Under the pieces are notes generated by a model that had not been told where the DNA came from, ran no database searches, and saw nothing but the letters and a program-made list of their open reading frames with translations. Source: DASYQD01 sp963837455 (GTDB taxonomy: Bacteria; Acidobacteriota; Thermoanaerobaculia; Multivoradales; JAIOJS01). Taken from it: a DNA stretch of 64,000 nt. Location: NCBI GenBank assembly GCA_963837455.1, contig CAWINM010000012.1:239081-303080 (forward strand), in the 5' to 3' direction. The position numbers and the translations under genes are program-made. Below, piece after piece: positions 7,007 through 23,693 of the stretch (position 1 is the stretch's first letter; the number at the start of each line of letters is the position of its first letter).

Positions 7007-10000
7007 ATGCTGAAGCTGCGCCGCCTCGAGATCTCGGGCTTCAAGTCCTTCGTCGACCCCGTCGCCCTCGACTTCGCGGAAGGGGTCACCGCCATCGTCG
7101 GCCCCAACGGTTGCGGCAAGAGCAACCTCTCCGACGCCATCTCCTGGGTGCTCGGCGAGCAGAGCGCGAAGACCCTGCGCTCGGGCACCATGGAGGACGT
7201 CATCTTCAACGGCGCCGAGCGCCGCGAGCCCCTCGGCATGGCCGAGGTCACCCTCAGCTTGGAGACCGACCCCACCTTCGAGCACGCGCAGGAGGGGCGG
7301 CTGACCCTGAGCCGTCGCGTCTTCCGCGGCGGCGAGGGGCAGTACCGGCTCAACGGCAAGCGGGTCACATTGAAAGAGATCCGTGACCTGCTCATGGGTA
7401 CCGGGTTGGGCATCCGCGCCTACTCGATCATCGAGCAGGGGAAGATCGGCCTCATCCTCTCCGGCAAGCCGCAGGAGCGCCGCAGGCTGCTCGAGGAGGC
7501 GGCGGGCGTCACCCGCTACCGCGAGCGCCGGCGCGTCGCCGAGGTGAAGCTCGAGGAGGCCACCGCCAACCTCATGCGCCTCGATGACGTCCTTGGCGAG
7601 GTCGACCGCGCGGTGCGCGGGCTCAAGCGCCAGGCCGCTGCGGCGCGACGCTACCAGGCTCTCGAGGCCGACCTGCGCGAGCTCCTGGCGCGCGTGCTCG
7701 CCGGTCGCTGGGCGGCCCTCGTCGCCCGCGAGCGCGCCCTCGCTGCCGAGCTGCGCCGAGCGCACCGCGGCGCAGGCGGAGCTGGTGGCGGGGCTGCACC
7801 AGCGCGAGGCCGCCCTCGCCGGCGGCCGCCAGCGCGCCGACGAGCTGGCCGCTGAGCTGGGGGAGATCCATCGTCGCGACGCCGAGCTGCAGGCGCGCAT
7901 CGAGGGGCGCCAGGCGTTCCTGCTCGGCGCTCGCGAGAACCTGCAGCAGGTGTCGGAGCGGCTCGCCTCTGGCGCCGGCGTCGCCGCCGAGCGACGCGAC
8001 GAGCTCACTCGCAAGCGCCAGGCGCGCGCCGAGGTCGACACCCGCCGCGCAACGCTCGAGGCCGAGCTCGCCAGCGCGCGCGGCGCCGTCGAGGGGGACG
8101 AGACGGCGCTCTCGGCGCGCATCCGCCAGCTGCAGGAGGTCGAGTCGCAGGTGGAGGCGCTGCGCCAGCAGCTGCTCGCTTCCATGGGCGGCCTCGACGC
8201 CCTGCGTGCGGAGCTGCACAGCCGCCAGCTCGAGCTCGAGCGCGCCACCCTGCGCCGTAGCCACCTCGACGAAGAGACCGCCGAGCACGGCCACGAGCGG
8301 GGAGAGGCGCACCAGGCGCTCGAGCTCGCCGGGGCGCAGGTCGCCGAGCTGCAGCAGGCGCTGGCCGAGCGCGAGCACGAGCGCGAGGCGCTACGACAGC
8401 AGCTCGCCGCCGCGCTCGCCCGCGAGACGGAGGCCACGCACGAGCGGCAGCAGGCCGACGAGCGCGTGCGGGCCGCCGAGCAGCGGCTGGAGGTGTTGCG
8501 GCAGCTCGAGGAGGCCCACCAGAGTGGACGGCACGCACTGCTCGCCGCACTCCGTGGCGCCGGGCTCGAGGCTCCGCAGCTGCTGGTCGAGCAGGTGCAG
8601 GCGCCCGAGGGGTGGGAGCGCGCCCTCGACTTCTACTTCGTCACGCTTGCCGATGCGGTGGTGGTCCCCGCCGGCACCGACCCCCTGGGCCTTGCCGCCG
8701 TACTCCGCGGGGACGGCAACGGTGTCACTGCTCCCACCGCCGCCGTGCTGGTGACGCCGCTGGCGCCGGAGTCGGCGTGGGCCAGCGGCGCGCTGACGGA
8801 CCCCGCCATCGCCGGCTCGCTGCGCGAGGCCCTCGGCCTCCCCGCCGAGCTCGCCGCCGCCTTGCCGCCGGCCTACCTCGTCGAGGGTGAGGCGGCAGCG
8901 CGCCGTCTCGCGGCCGACCACCCCGGCGTCGCCTTCATCGCCCGCGAGGGGTCCTTCTGGCGCGGCGGCCTGCTCCACCTCGAGGGGGAGCGCCGCCACC
9001 CCGGCCTGCTCGCACGCAAGCAGGAGCGCGGCACTCTCGAGCGCCGGCTGCCGCGCGAGCGCGAGGAGGCAGCGGTGGCGGCGGCGGCGCTCGCCGACGC
9101 CGTGGCGGCGCGCACGACGTGGGCCCAGGCGCTGCAGGCCGAGGAGGCTGCCATTGCCGAGCTCCACCGGCAGCTCGCCGTCTCCGAGGCTCGCCGGGAG
9201 GATGCCGCCGAGCGCCTGCGCCGTCTCGAGAAGCAGGGGCTCGCCCTCGTCGCCGAGAGCGAGCGCCTGAGCGCCGAGGCTGCCACGCTGGGCGAGCGCA
9301 TCGCCGAGGTGCGCGGCCGCCTTTCGGCGCGCGAGGAGGAGCACCACGAGCTCGAGGAGCGCTTCGACGCCGCCCAGGGCGAGCTCGCCGGCGCGCGCAG
9401 CGAGCGCGAGGAGCTACGGACGGCTGGGGCCCAGCGGCTCGGCTACCTCCACCTGCTCGAGGAGCGGCGGCGCGCCCACGACGCCGACGCGGCGCGCCTC
9501 GAGCGCGAGGCACGGCAGAGCGAGGAGCAGCTGCAGCGGTGGAGCGACGAGGAGGTGCAGCTGCAGCGCCGCCGCGACGAGCTGCAGGCGGCGATCCAGG
9601 CTGGCGAGCTCGAGCTGGCGGCTGCGCTCGCCGGCCGCGCCGGCAGTCAAGACGAGGTGCTCGCCGCCCAGGCGCGCCTCGACGGCCAGCGCGAGACCCT
9701 CCGCTCGCTCGACGACGAGGCGCAGCTGTTGCGCGCCGAGCACGAGCGGGTGCGCGACGAGGCCGAGGCGCGGAGGGTCGAGCTCTCCGCCCTCGCCAAC
9801 GAGGGGCGCCACCTGCGGGAGGCCTTCGCCGAGCAGCTCCACGCCGAGCCACCGGAGCTCGGTGGCGACCTTCCCGTGGGGCTGGCGACGGCCGACGACG
9901 AGCTTCCCGCTCTCGAGCAGCAGCTCGCCGACAAGCGCGCCGCTCTCGAGCGCATCGGCCCGGTCAACCTGCTCGCCGCCCAAGAGCACAGCGAGCAGGA

Positions 10001-10580
10001 GGAGCGTCACTCCTTCCTGCTCGTCCAGCGCGACGACGTCGCCGCCTCGGTGGCGAGCCTCAAGCAGACGATCCGCGAGATCAACGCCACCTCCAACGAG
10101 CGCTTTCGCACCACCTTCGAGGAGGTCAACAAGCGCTTCGGCGAGGTCTTCCAGTCGCTGTTCGGCGGCGGCGAGGCGGAGATGCGGCTGCTCGACGACG
10201 AGGACCTGCTGGAGAGCGGGATCGAGATCGTCGCCCGCCCCCCCGGCAAGCGGCTGCAGAACCTGATGCTGCTCTCCGGCGGCGAGAAGGCGCTCACCGC
10301 GATCGCTCTGCTGGTGTCGCTCTTCCACACCAAGGCGTCGCCGTTCTGCATCCTCGACGAGGTCGACGCGCCGCTCGACGACCCCAACACGGTGCGCTTC
10401 GTCGAGGTGCTGAAGGCGATGAGCCGTGACACCCAGTTCCTCGTCATCACCCACAACAAGCTCACCATGCAGGCGGCCTCCACCCTCTACGGAGTCACCA
10501 TGCAGGAGCGCGGGGTGTCGAAGGTGGTGGGTGTGGCCCTCGACGAGGTGCAGCCCGCCGAAGAGCTGGCGATGGCCTAA
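7007..10580 (+). CDS. smc: Chromosome segregation protein SMC (one frameshift)
   Basis: An SMC ATPase that compacts and segregates chromosomes with ScpA/ScpB (kleisin partners, unrelated to the mutase scpA below). The start at 7007 (MLKLRRLEISGFKSFVDPVA) has GGAG upstream. The N-terminal head carries Walker A GPNGCGKSN. A long coiled coil rich in Glu, Ala, Arg and Gln runs from about 7500 to 10000, interrupted by a hinge at about 8540-8960 (APEGWERALDFYFVTLADAV). The C-terminal head has VNLLAAQEH, signature LLSGGEKALTAIALL and Walker B FCILDEVDAPLDD. The frame changes once between about 7750 and 7770 (ALAAELRRA before, ERTAAQAELVAGLHQREAA after). Corrected length is close to 1190 residues, normal for SMC. 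The gene stands alone, convergent with the GT39-like gene. Confidence 0.92.
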
Positions 10581-10628
10581 CCCCGCCGGAGCCGGAGTCG
10601 CCCGGCGTCGCCTCGAGCACCTGCCGTC

Positions 10629-12239
10629 TCAGCGTGTGGGCGCCGCCCCCGCGGGCACGTCGGCGGTGCGCACCAGCTTGACCAGCGACACCCCGTCGTA
10701 GCTCACCTCGTACACCGCCGGCAACGCCACGAACAGACGGTCGTCGATGTAGTAGCGGCGCCGTACCAGCAGCAGCCAGTCCGGGCGCACGCGCGTGCGC
10801 TGCGGCAGCATCTCGAAGGCGGCGTGCAGCTGGCCGTGGTCGGAGTAGCTGCGCAGCAGCGCCGGCCAGTAAGGCGACATGAACAGCTTCTGCCCCGGGC
10901 GGAGGTTGCGGTCGAGCGCCGCCAGCGTCCCGCGGTCGATGGCCTCGAAGTAGAGCGACAGCTCCATCCCTGCCCGCTCGGCACCGCGCACCCCGCCGAT
11001 GAAGCCGCTGTAGTAGCTGAGCTCGTGGGGGTGGGCACGCGCGACGGTGGCGGCGAGCAGCGTCGCCGCGACCAGCGAGACGGCGGCGGCCAGACCTCGC
11101 CGACGCCAACGCGGGTGTGCCTCACCCAGCCGCTCGAGCGCCGCCGAGAGACCCATCCACGCCACCAGACCGAGGAGCGGATAGACGCTCACGAACTGAC
11201 GCACGGCGTCGTGCCGTGGCGTTCCCGGCAGGTGCACCAGCAGCAACCAGAAGCCGACGCCGAAGCCGACCGCGGGCAGCAGTCTCCGCGCCTCGCCGCG
11301 CGCCAGCGGCGCCAGCGGCAGCAGCGCCAGCACGAGGGGGGGCACGGTGATCGCCGACATCACGGCGAAGTAGTGCCAGGGGAGGTCGCCGAGGTAGAGC
11401 TTGCCGAAGTAGGCGGTGCTGAACGGCGCCGCCACCCGCGACAGCGGGTAGAGCAGGTAGGCGGTGGCGCCGGCGAGCGGCTGATGCCACAGGTGGGGCG
11501 AGCAGAGCACCATGAAGGCCAGCGCCCACCCCGCCGCCGCCGCCGCCAGGGTGGCGTCGCGCCACCGTCGCCGCCAGAGGAAGAGCCCCACGCCCGGCGC
11601 CGCGGCGAGGAAACCGGTGAACTTGGTGGCCGCCGCGCACCCGATGACGAGGAAGTAGGCGCACCACAGCGCCCGCCGGTGCCACCCCATGGCGCCGCGG
11701 TCGAGGCGCCATGCGAGGAGCGCCAGCAGGAGCCAGGCGAGCGCCACCGGCGAGTCGGTGGAGGCGATCAACAGGTGCCCGAACACCCGTGGCTGCAGCA
11801 GCGCGAAGGCCATCGCGGTGGCGGCCGCCGGCATCGTCCACGAGCGCCGCAGCAGAGCGTAGGCGGCGCTGGTGCAGAGGGCGATCCACACCAGGTGCCC
11901 GCAACGGTACGAGGTGGGGAACGGCAGCCAGCGCGAGGCCCAGCCTGCGCCGATGGCGGCCAGGGTGCGCATGAACGGCGGGTGGAAGTTGTTGTAGGGG
12001 TCGTACCCCCAGTAGCGGGCGAGGGCGGCGGCGTCGATGGGCGCGCCCTGGTGCCACCAGCTGCGGATCTCGTCGGCGTAGCGGAAGTAGCTCGCCTCGT
12101 CCCAGGTGAGGCCGAAGCGCAGCGAGGCGGCGATCAGCACCGTCAGCGCGCCGGCGAAGACGGTGGCGACCTCGAGCGCGAAGCGCCAGCGGCGGCGGCG
12201 TGCCGGGCCGGCGGCGATCTCGGGTCTGTCGAGGTGCAA
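10629..12239 (-). CDS. GT39/PMT-like membrane glycosyltransferase
   Basis: A polytopic membrane protein of about 536 residues with around ten hydrophobic segments. Soon after the first segment it has FGLTWDEASYFRYADE; the Asp-Glu pair in the first periplasmic loop is the catalytic-type acidic motif of GT-C fold enzymes (PMT/ArnT/GT39 superfamily), which use polyprenyl-phosphate sugars. HPPFMRTLAAIGAGW and SPHLWHQPLAGATAY also fit the family. A periplasmic C-terminal domain (about 130 residues, from HELSYYSGFIGG) follows the last helix. The target could be lipid A, protein or a cell-surface glycan and cannot be told from sequence. The TTG at 12239 is chosen because TAGAAT lies 7 bp upstream; an in-frame GTG at 12290 would add 17 residues. 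Confidence 0.7.
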   Translation of the reverse strand: MHLDRPEIAAGPARRRRWRFALEVATVFAGALTVLIAASLRFGLTWDEASYFRYADEIRSWWHQGAPIDAAALARYWGYDPYNNFHPPFMRTLAAIGAGWASRWLPFPTSYRCGHLVWIALCTSAAYALLRRSWTMPAAATAMAFALLQPRVFGHLLIASTDSPVALAWLLLALLAWRLDRGAMGWHRRALWCAYFLVIGCAAATKFTGFLAAAPGVGLFLWRRRWRDATLAAAAAGWALAFMVLCSPHLWHQPLAGATAYLLYPLSRVAAPFSTAYFGKLYLGDLPWHYFAVMSAITVPPLVLALLPLAPLARGEARRLLPAVGFGVGFWLLLVHLPGTPRHDAVRQFVSVYPLLGLVAWMGLSAALERLGEAHPRWRRRGLAAAVSLVAATLLAATVARAHPHELSYYSGFIGGVRGAERAGMELSLYFEAIDRGTLAALDRNLRPGQKLFMSPYWPALLRSYSDHGQLHAAFEMLPQRTRVRPDWLLLVRRRYYIDDRLFVALPAVYEVSYDGVSLVKLVRTADVPAGAAPTR

Positions 12240-12246
12240 CGCCGCG

Positions 12247-12252
12247 ATTCTA
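12247..12252 (-). promoter_or_regulatory. Putative -10 element of the GT39-like gene
   Basis: On the minus strand TAGAAT is followed after 7 bp by the TTG start at 12239. The spacing leaves essentially no 5' leader, as for xrtH and the FKBP gene. Confidence 0.3.
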
Positions 12253-12346
12253 GCGGTCCGCGTCACCGCCGCCACGCACGCGCACACCACCTGCGGTCAC
12301 ACCCCCGGGGGGGCATCGGCGTCGAGCGAATTCACCGGGAGTCTCC

Positions 12347-12406
12347 GTGCGGACGCGACCCGTGCGGACGCGACCCGTGCGGACGTGACCCGTGCGGACG
12401 TGACGG
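12347..12406. repeat. 15-bp tandem repeat, four copies
   Basis: Four head-to-tail copies of a 15-bp unit (GTGCGGACGCGACCC). Copies 1 and 2 are identical, copy 3 has C to T at unit position 10, and copy 4 shares that change and ends in GG. The array sits in the 266-bp divergent gap between the GT39-like and FKBP genes and is followed at 12406-12490 by unremarkable pyrimidine-rich DNA. It could be a short minisatellite prone to slippage. No regulatory motif is evident in it. Confidence 0.85.
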
Positions 12407-12491
12407 CGCTCCTCCCCTCGTCCCGGGTCTTACCGCGTCTTCCGCCGCGCACGCTCCTCCTACGCCCCTTGCTCCATCTCCCGGCTGGCGC

Positions 12492-12497
12492 TAGCCT
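12492..12497 (+). promoter_or_regulatory. Putative -10 element of the FKBP gene
   Basis: TAGCCT ends 8 bp before the ATG at 12506, again the TANNNT-close-to-start arrangement expected for a leaderless mRNA. No Shine-Dalgarno sequence lies in the gap. Confidence 0.3.
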
Positions 12498-12505
12498 TTG
12501 CCGCC

Positions 12506-13378
<873 letters not shown>

Positions 13379-13398
13379 CGAGAGCTCGATCGCGCGCC

Positions 13399-13425
13399 TG
13401 CCGCGGGCGCCCCGCGCCCGCGGCA
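13399..13425 (+). terminator. Stable GC hairpin after the FKBP gene
   Basis: An 11-bp perfect stem (TGCCGCGGGCG pairing with CGCCCGCGGCA) with a 5-base loop lies 20 bp past the FKBP stop codon. There is no T-tract, so intrinsic termination is plausible but unproven; it may instead protect the 3' end. Confidence 0.45.
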
Positions 13426-13610
13426 TGGCGGCATCGAGGTAGGCCGCCGTGGCCGGCGGTCAATCACCGACACCGCCCGTGGTCGAACGCCCTCGAGCTG
13501 CGGGTCGGTCGCTCCGAGTCACCGTGGAATCTCGGGCACGGCAATGCGCGGCACCGACGCACTCTCGGCATCGCTCACCACCGAGAATCGTCATCACCTC
13601 TGGATTTCAT

Positions 13611-13685
13611 TGGAGCCGACGGCCGGGATTGAACCGGCGACCTGCTGATTACGAATCAGCTGCTCTACCGCTGAGCTACGTCGGC
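13611..13685 (-). tRNA. tRNA-Thr (anticodon CGT)
   Basis: Read on the minus strand, the 7-bp acceptor stem GCCGACG pairs with CGTCGGC, followed by T and an encoded CCA. The D arm is GCTC/GAGC. The anticodon stem GCTGA/TCAGC closes the loop TTCGTAA, giving anticodon CGT, which reads the ACG threonine codon. The T arm has GTTCAATCC. All arms pair without mismatch. Length is 75 bases with CCA. Confidence 0.93.
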
Positions 13686-13973
13686 GTGGGTGGGATGGGC
13701 GGTCGGGTGCCGGGGCGGCGGCCGCCGAGCCGGCGAAGGATACCACCGGCCCGAAGCGGGCTCCAACCGGCCAGGGCTCGATGGGCAGGGCCTGGGGCAC
13801 GGGTCCATTCTCGACACCCGAGATGAGTCCTTTCCGGGCTCGGCGCTGCGGCTCGAGCCTGGCGCCTTTCCAACAGGCGCTCGATCCGCGAGTGGCGACC
13901 GCGCCCGCAAGGCCGGGCCCCGCGCCATGCGCCCGCGGAAGACGCCGGCGGCGGTTCCGCTCCCGCCCGCCGC
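13686..13973. other. Intergenic region between tRNA-Thr and the kinase gene
   Basis: A 288-bp gap lying upstream of the minus-strand tRNA and downstream of the minus-strand kinase gene. I see no convincing ORF, promoter or terminator in it. Any tRNA promoter should lie just above 13685. Confidence 0.5.
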
Positions 13974-17579
<3,606 letters not shown>

Positions 17580-17728
17580 CCTGGGTGACGTCTCCGCGCG
17601 GGTGGCCGCTGGCAGCGTAGCACGCGCTCCCCCGCCATCCGGGTGGACCTCGGCACCGCTGGCACCGCTGCGCCAACCCCTGCGAGGGAATCCGCGGAGC
17701 GTCGGTCGCGTTGCGGCGCTCCGCGACC

Positions 17729-21102
<3,374 letters not shown>

Positions 21103-21106
<4 letters not shown>

Positions 21107-22080
21107 CGTGCACCTCCGACGGCGGGCAGGCGCTCGCCGCACGACGCCATCGCCACCAGGACCCCGTGCTCGCCGGCCAGCTCGACACGGTTGCGCCCCC
21201 GCGACTTGGCGCGATAGAGGGCCTCATCGGCGAGCTGCACCAACCCGCCCCACTCCTCCACTGCCCCCCGGGTGACCGCGACGCCGAGGCTGAGGGTGAC
21301 CGCAAGCTCGTCGCCCTCGACGGCGAAGGTCTCCCCGACGATGGCGCCTCGGACGCGCTCCGCTACCTCCTCTGCGGTCGCCGCGTCGGCCCCCGGGAGC
21401 ACCAGCAGCAGCTCCTCGCCACCCCAGCGGGCGAGGGTGTCGGTGTCGCGGACGCAGAAGCGCAGACGTTGCGCGACCTCGACCAGCACGCTGTCTCCGG
21501 CGGCGTGCCCCCAGCCATCGTTGATCGCCTTGAAGTGGTCGAGGTCGGCGAGAACGACTGCCAGCGGCTCGCCGCTGCGGCGCGCGCGCGCCAGCTCGCG
21601 GCGCAGCTCGGCGGTGGCGGCACGGCGGTTCCACAGGCCGGTGAGGTGGTCGCGCGTCGCCTCCACCCGCAGCTGCTCGCGTGCCGCGATGAGCTGGCTC
21701 TGCAGCGCCAGGATGCGCAGCGCCACCACCAGGCGAGCCTCGAGCTGACCCCAGTCGCACGGCTTGATCAGGTAGTCGTCGACCCCGCCCTGTAGCGCCG
21801 TGAGGATGGCTCCCTTCTCCTCGCGGCCGCTGAGCAGGATGACGTAGGTGTACTGGTCCCGCTGGTTGAGCCGCAGGCGGCGGCACACCTCGACGCCGTC
21901 GAGGCCGGGCATCACCCAGTCGAGGATGGCGATCGGCGGCGGCGTCTCCGCTTGCAACGTCTCCCACGCGATGGCGCCGTCCGCCACGGCGGCGACGCGG
22001 TAGCCCCACCCCTCGAGGCGGCGCTGCAAGGCGATGCGCGAGACGGTGTCGTCCTCGGCGATCAGGATGGTGGGTTCCAA
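21103..22080 (-). CDS. Response regulator with diguanylate cyclase output (REC-GGDEF)
   Basis: A protein of 325 residues. The receiver domain (about residues 4-120) has the acidic pair E9-D10-D11, phospho-acceptor D54 in ILDWVMPGLDG and K in YLIKPCDWG. A GGDEF domain follows, beginning DHLTGLWNRRA, with DLDHFKAINDGWGH and the active-site motif RWGGEELLLV. RDTD five residues before GGEEL matches the RxxD inhibitory site, so c-di-GMP product inhibition is likely. The output is synthesis of c-di-GMP from GTP upon receiver phosphorylation. The TTG start at 22080 is supported by GGAGGAG 6 bp upstream; the frame extends further but without family similarity. It overlaps the hybrid kinase downstream, its likely phosphodonor. 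Confidence 0.9.
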
Positions 22081-22332
22081 CGGTGGCTCCTCCGGTCGAG
22101 TGAGGGCCGCCCGCTCCGGGCGGCGAGATGAGTGTCCGCCGTGACGGAGAGCAAGCCGCCGACCAGCCCTGGTCGCGTTCGCTGGAGCCGGGACTCGCCC
22201 GCAGGCCGAGGAGACAACTCTCGATGCTGCAGTCACTTCCACGGAGCGATGGTGGCTGACGCGAGCCCGGACGGAACCGCCGGGCGCCGCCACGCCGTCC
22301 TGAATCCGGAGCGCTTCCGCGACGCGGACGCG

Positions 22333-23598
22333 CTAGGTGGCCGCCGCCCCGGGCAGCGGTCCTCCGCGGTGGCGCCGCGCCAGGGGCACCAGCAGGCCGA
22401 GGAAGGCCGCCGACAGCGCGGTGGCGAGCGCGAAGACGAACACGTAGGAGGTGTGGTCGGCGACCAGGCCGGAGATCGTCGCCGCCGGCAGCTTCCCCCA
22501 CACCTCGACGGTAGCCAGCAGGGTGTAGTGCGTGGCCCCGATGCGCCGGTCCACCCTGCTCATCATGTACGCGAACATGGCGGTGGTGAGGGCGCCCGCG
22601 AAGAAGTGCTCGGCGCAGGTGACGGCCACCACCCGACCCGCGGTGGGTCGCACCAGAGACAGCCACCACTCCGCCGCCACTGGCAGCAGGCGCAGGGCCG
22701 CAGTGATCGCCACCGCCCGCAGCAACGGAATGCGGCCGGCGAGGACGCCTCCCGCCACCGAGCCTGCAATCGAGAACAGCATCCCCCAGGTGCCGACCCA
22801 GAGGCCGATCTGCTCGCGACCGAAGCCGGCGTCGACGAGGAAGGGCTTGAACATGACGTCGGCCATCGTCTCGCCGAGCTTGTAGGTGCCGATGAAGAGC
22901 AGCAACCAGAGACCGCCGCCGGAGGTCACGCCGCGTCGCAGCAGGGCGAGGATGTCGCGCACCCTGGTGTGGATGACGGCGACCGCCGCCGCGGCGGCCC
23001 GCGGCAGCTCGTGCTCGCGCCAGGCCAGCGTGACGAGGAAACAGACGGCGACCAGCGCCGTCATCGCCAGGAACAGACCCTCCCAGCCGATGCGGCCGCT
23101 GGCCCACACCAGCAGGCCGCCGCCGGTGAGCATCCCCGCCTTGTAGCCCACCACCTGCGCCACGTTGCCGTGCCCGAGCTCAGCTTCGTCGAGCACGTCG
23201 ACGGCGAGACCGTCGACGGCGATGTCCATGGTGGCGGCGAAGAGGTTCATGCCGAACACCAGCAGCAGGATGGGAGTCAGCCGGCGCTCCGGCGGCACCG
23301 CCGCCGCCGCCGCGCAGCAGGCGAGGAGCCCCAGCTGCAACGGCAGGATCCAGGCGCGCCGCCGCCCGTGGCGCGAGGATGCATAGCGGTCCACCAGGGG
23401 CGCGAAGAAGACCTTGAGCGACCAGGGGAGGGCCAGCGCCGACGCCAGGCCGATGCCGGTGAGCGACAGGCCGGCGGCGCGCAGGTAGACCGGCAGCGCA
23501 GTGGCCTGGAAGCCGAAGGGCAGCCCTTGCACGAAGTAGAGCACCCAGAGGATCCCCAGCTTCCGCCACGAGCCCGGCGCGCGCACGGGGCGGATCAT
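22333..23598 (-). CDS. AmpG-like / SLC33-type MFS permease
   Basis: A 421-residue inner-membrane protein with about twelve hydrophobic segments. The start (ATG at 23598) is followed closely by WVLYFVQGLPFGFQATALPV, a signature shared by AmpG muropeptide permeases and the SLC33 acetyl-CoA transporters. The loop after the second segment (LVDRYASSRHGRRRAW) is the MFS motif A region, followed by NLFAATMDIAVDGLAVD. The C-terminal half contains KLGETMADVMFKPFL. AmpG imports anhydro-muropeptides during peptidoglycan recycling; whether this protein does so is uncertain because no other recycling gene is nearby. A 252-bp gap (22081-22332) without visible signals separates it from the cyclase gene. Confidence 0.72.
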   Translation of the reverse strand: MIRPVRAPGSWRKLGILWVLYFVQGLPFGFQATALPVYLRAAGLSLTGIGLASALALPWSLKVFFAPLVDRYASSRHGRRRAWILPLQLGLLACCAAAAAVPPERRLTPILLLVFGMNLFAATMDIAVDGLAVDVLDEAELGHGNVAQVVGYKAGMLTGGGLLVWASGRIGWEGLFLAMTALVAVCFLVTLAWREHELPRAAAAAVAVIHTRVRDILALLRRGVTSGGGLWLLLFIGTYKLGETMADVMFKPFLVDAGFGREQIGLWVGTWGMLFSIAGSVAGGVLAGRIPLLRAVAITAALRLLPVAAEWWLSLVRPTAGRVVAVTCAEHFFAGALTTAMFAYMMSRVDRRIGATHYTLLATVEVWGKLPAATISGLVADHTSYVFVFALATALSAAFLGLLVPLARRHRGGPLPGAAAT

Positions 23599-23693
23599 AG
23601 GCTGCCGTGCACATGCTGTATCGCCATAGACAGCCCTCGCGCGCCTGCCGTAGACCCTTGCAGATCCACCCTTTCTCGAGGAGGACCACCATC

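Noticed and set aside
12347..12406. CRISPR-like array
   Set aside because: The units are contiguous with no spacers, only 15 bp long, and there is no cas gene.
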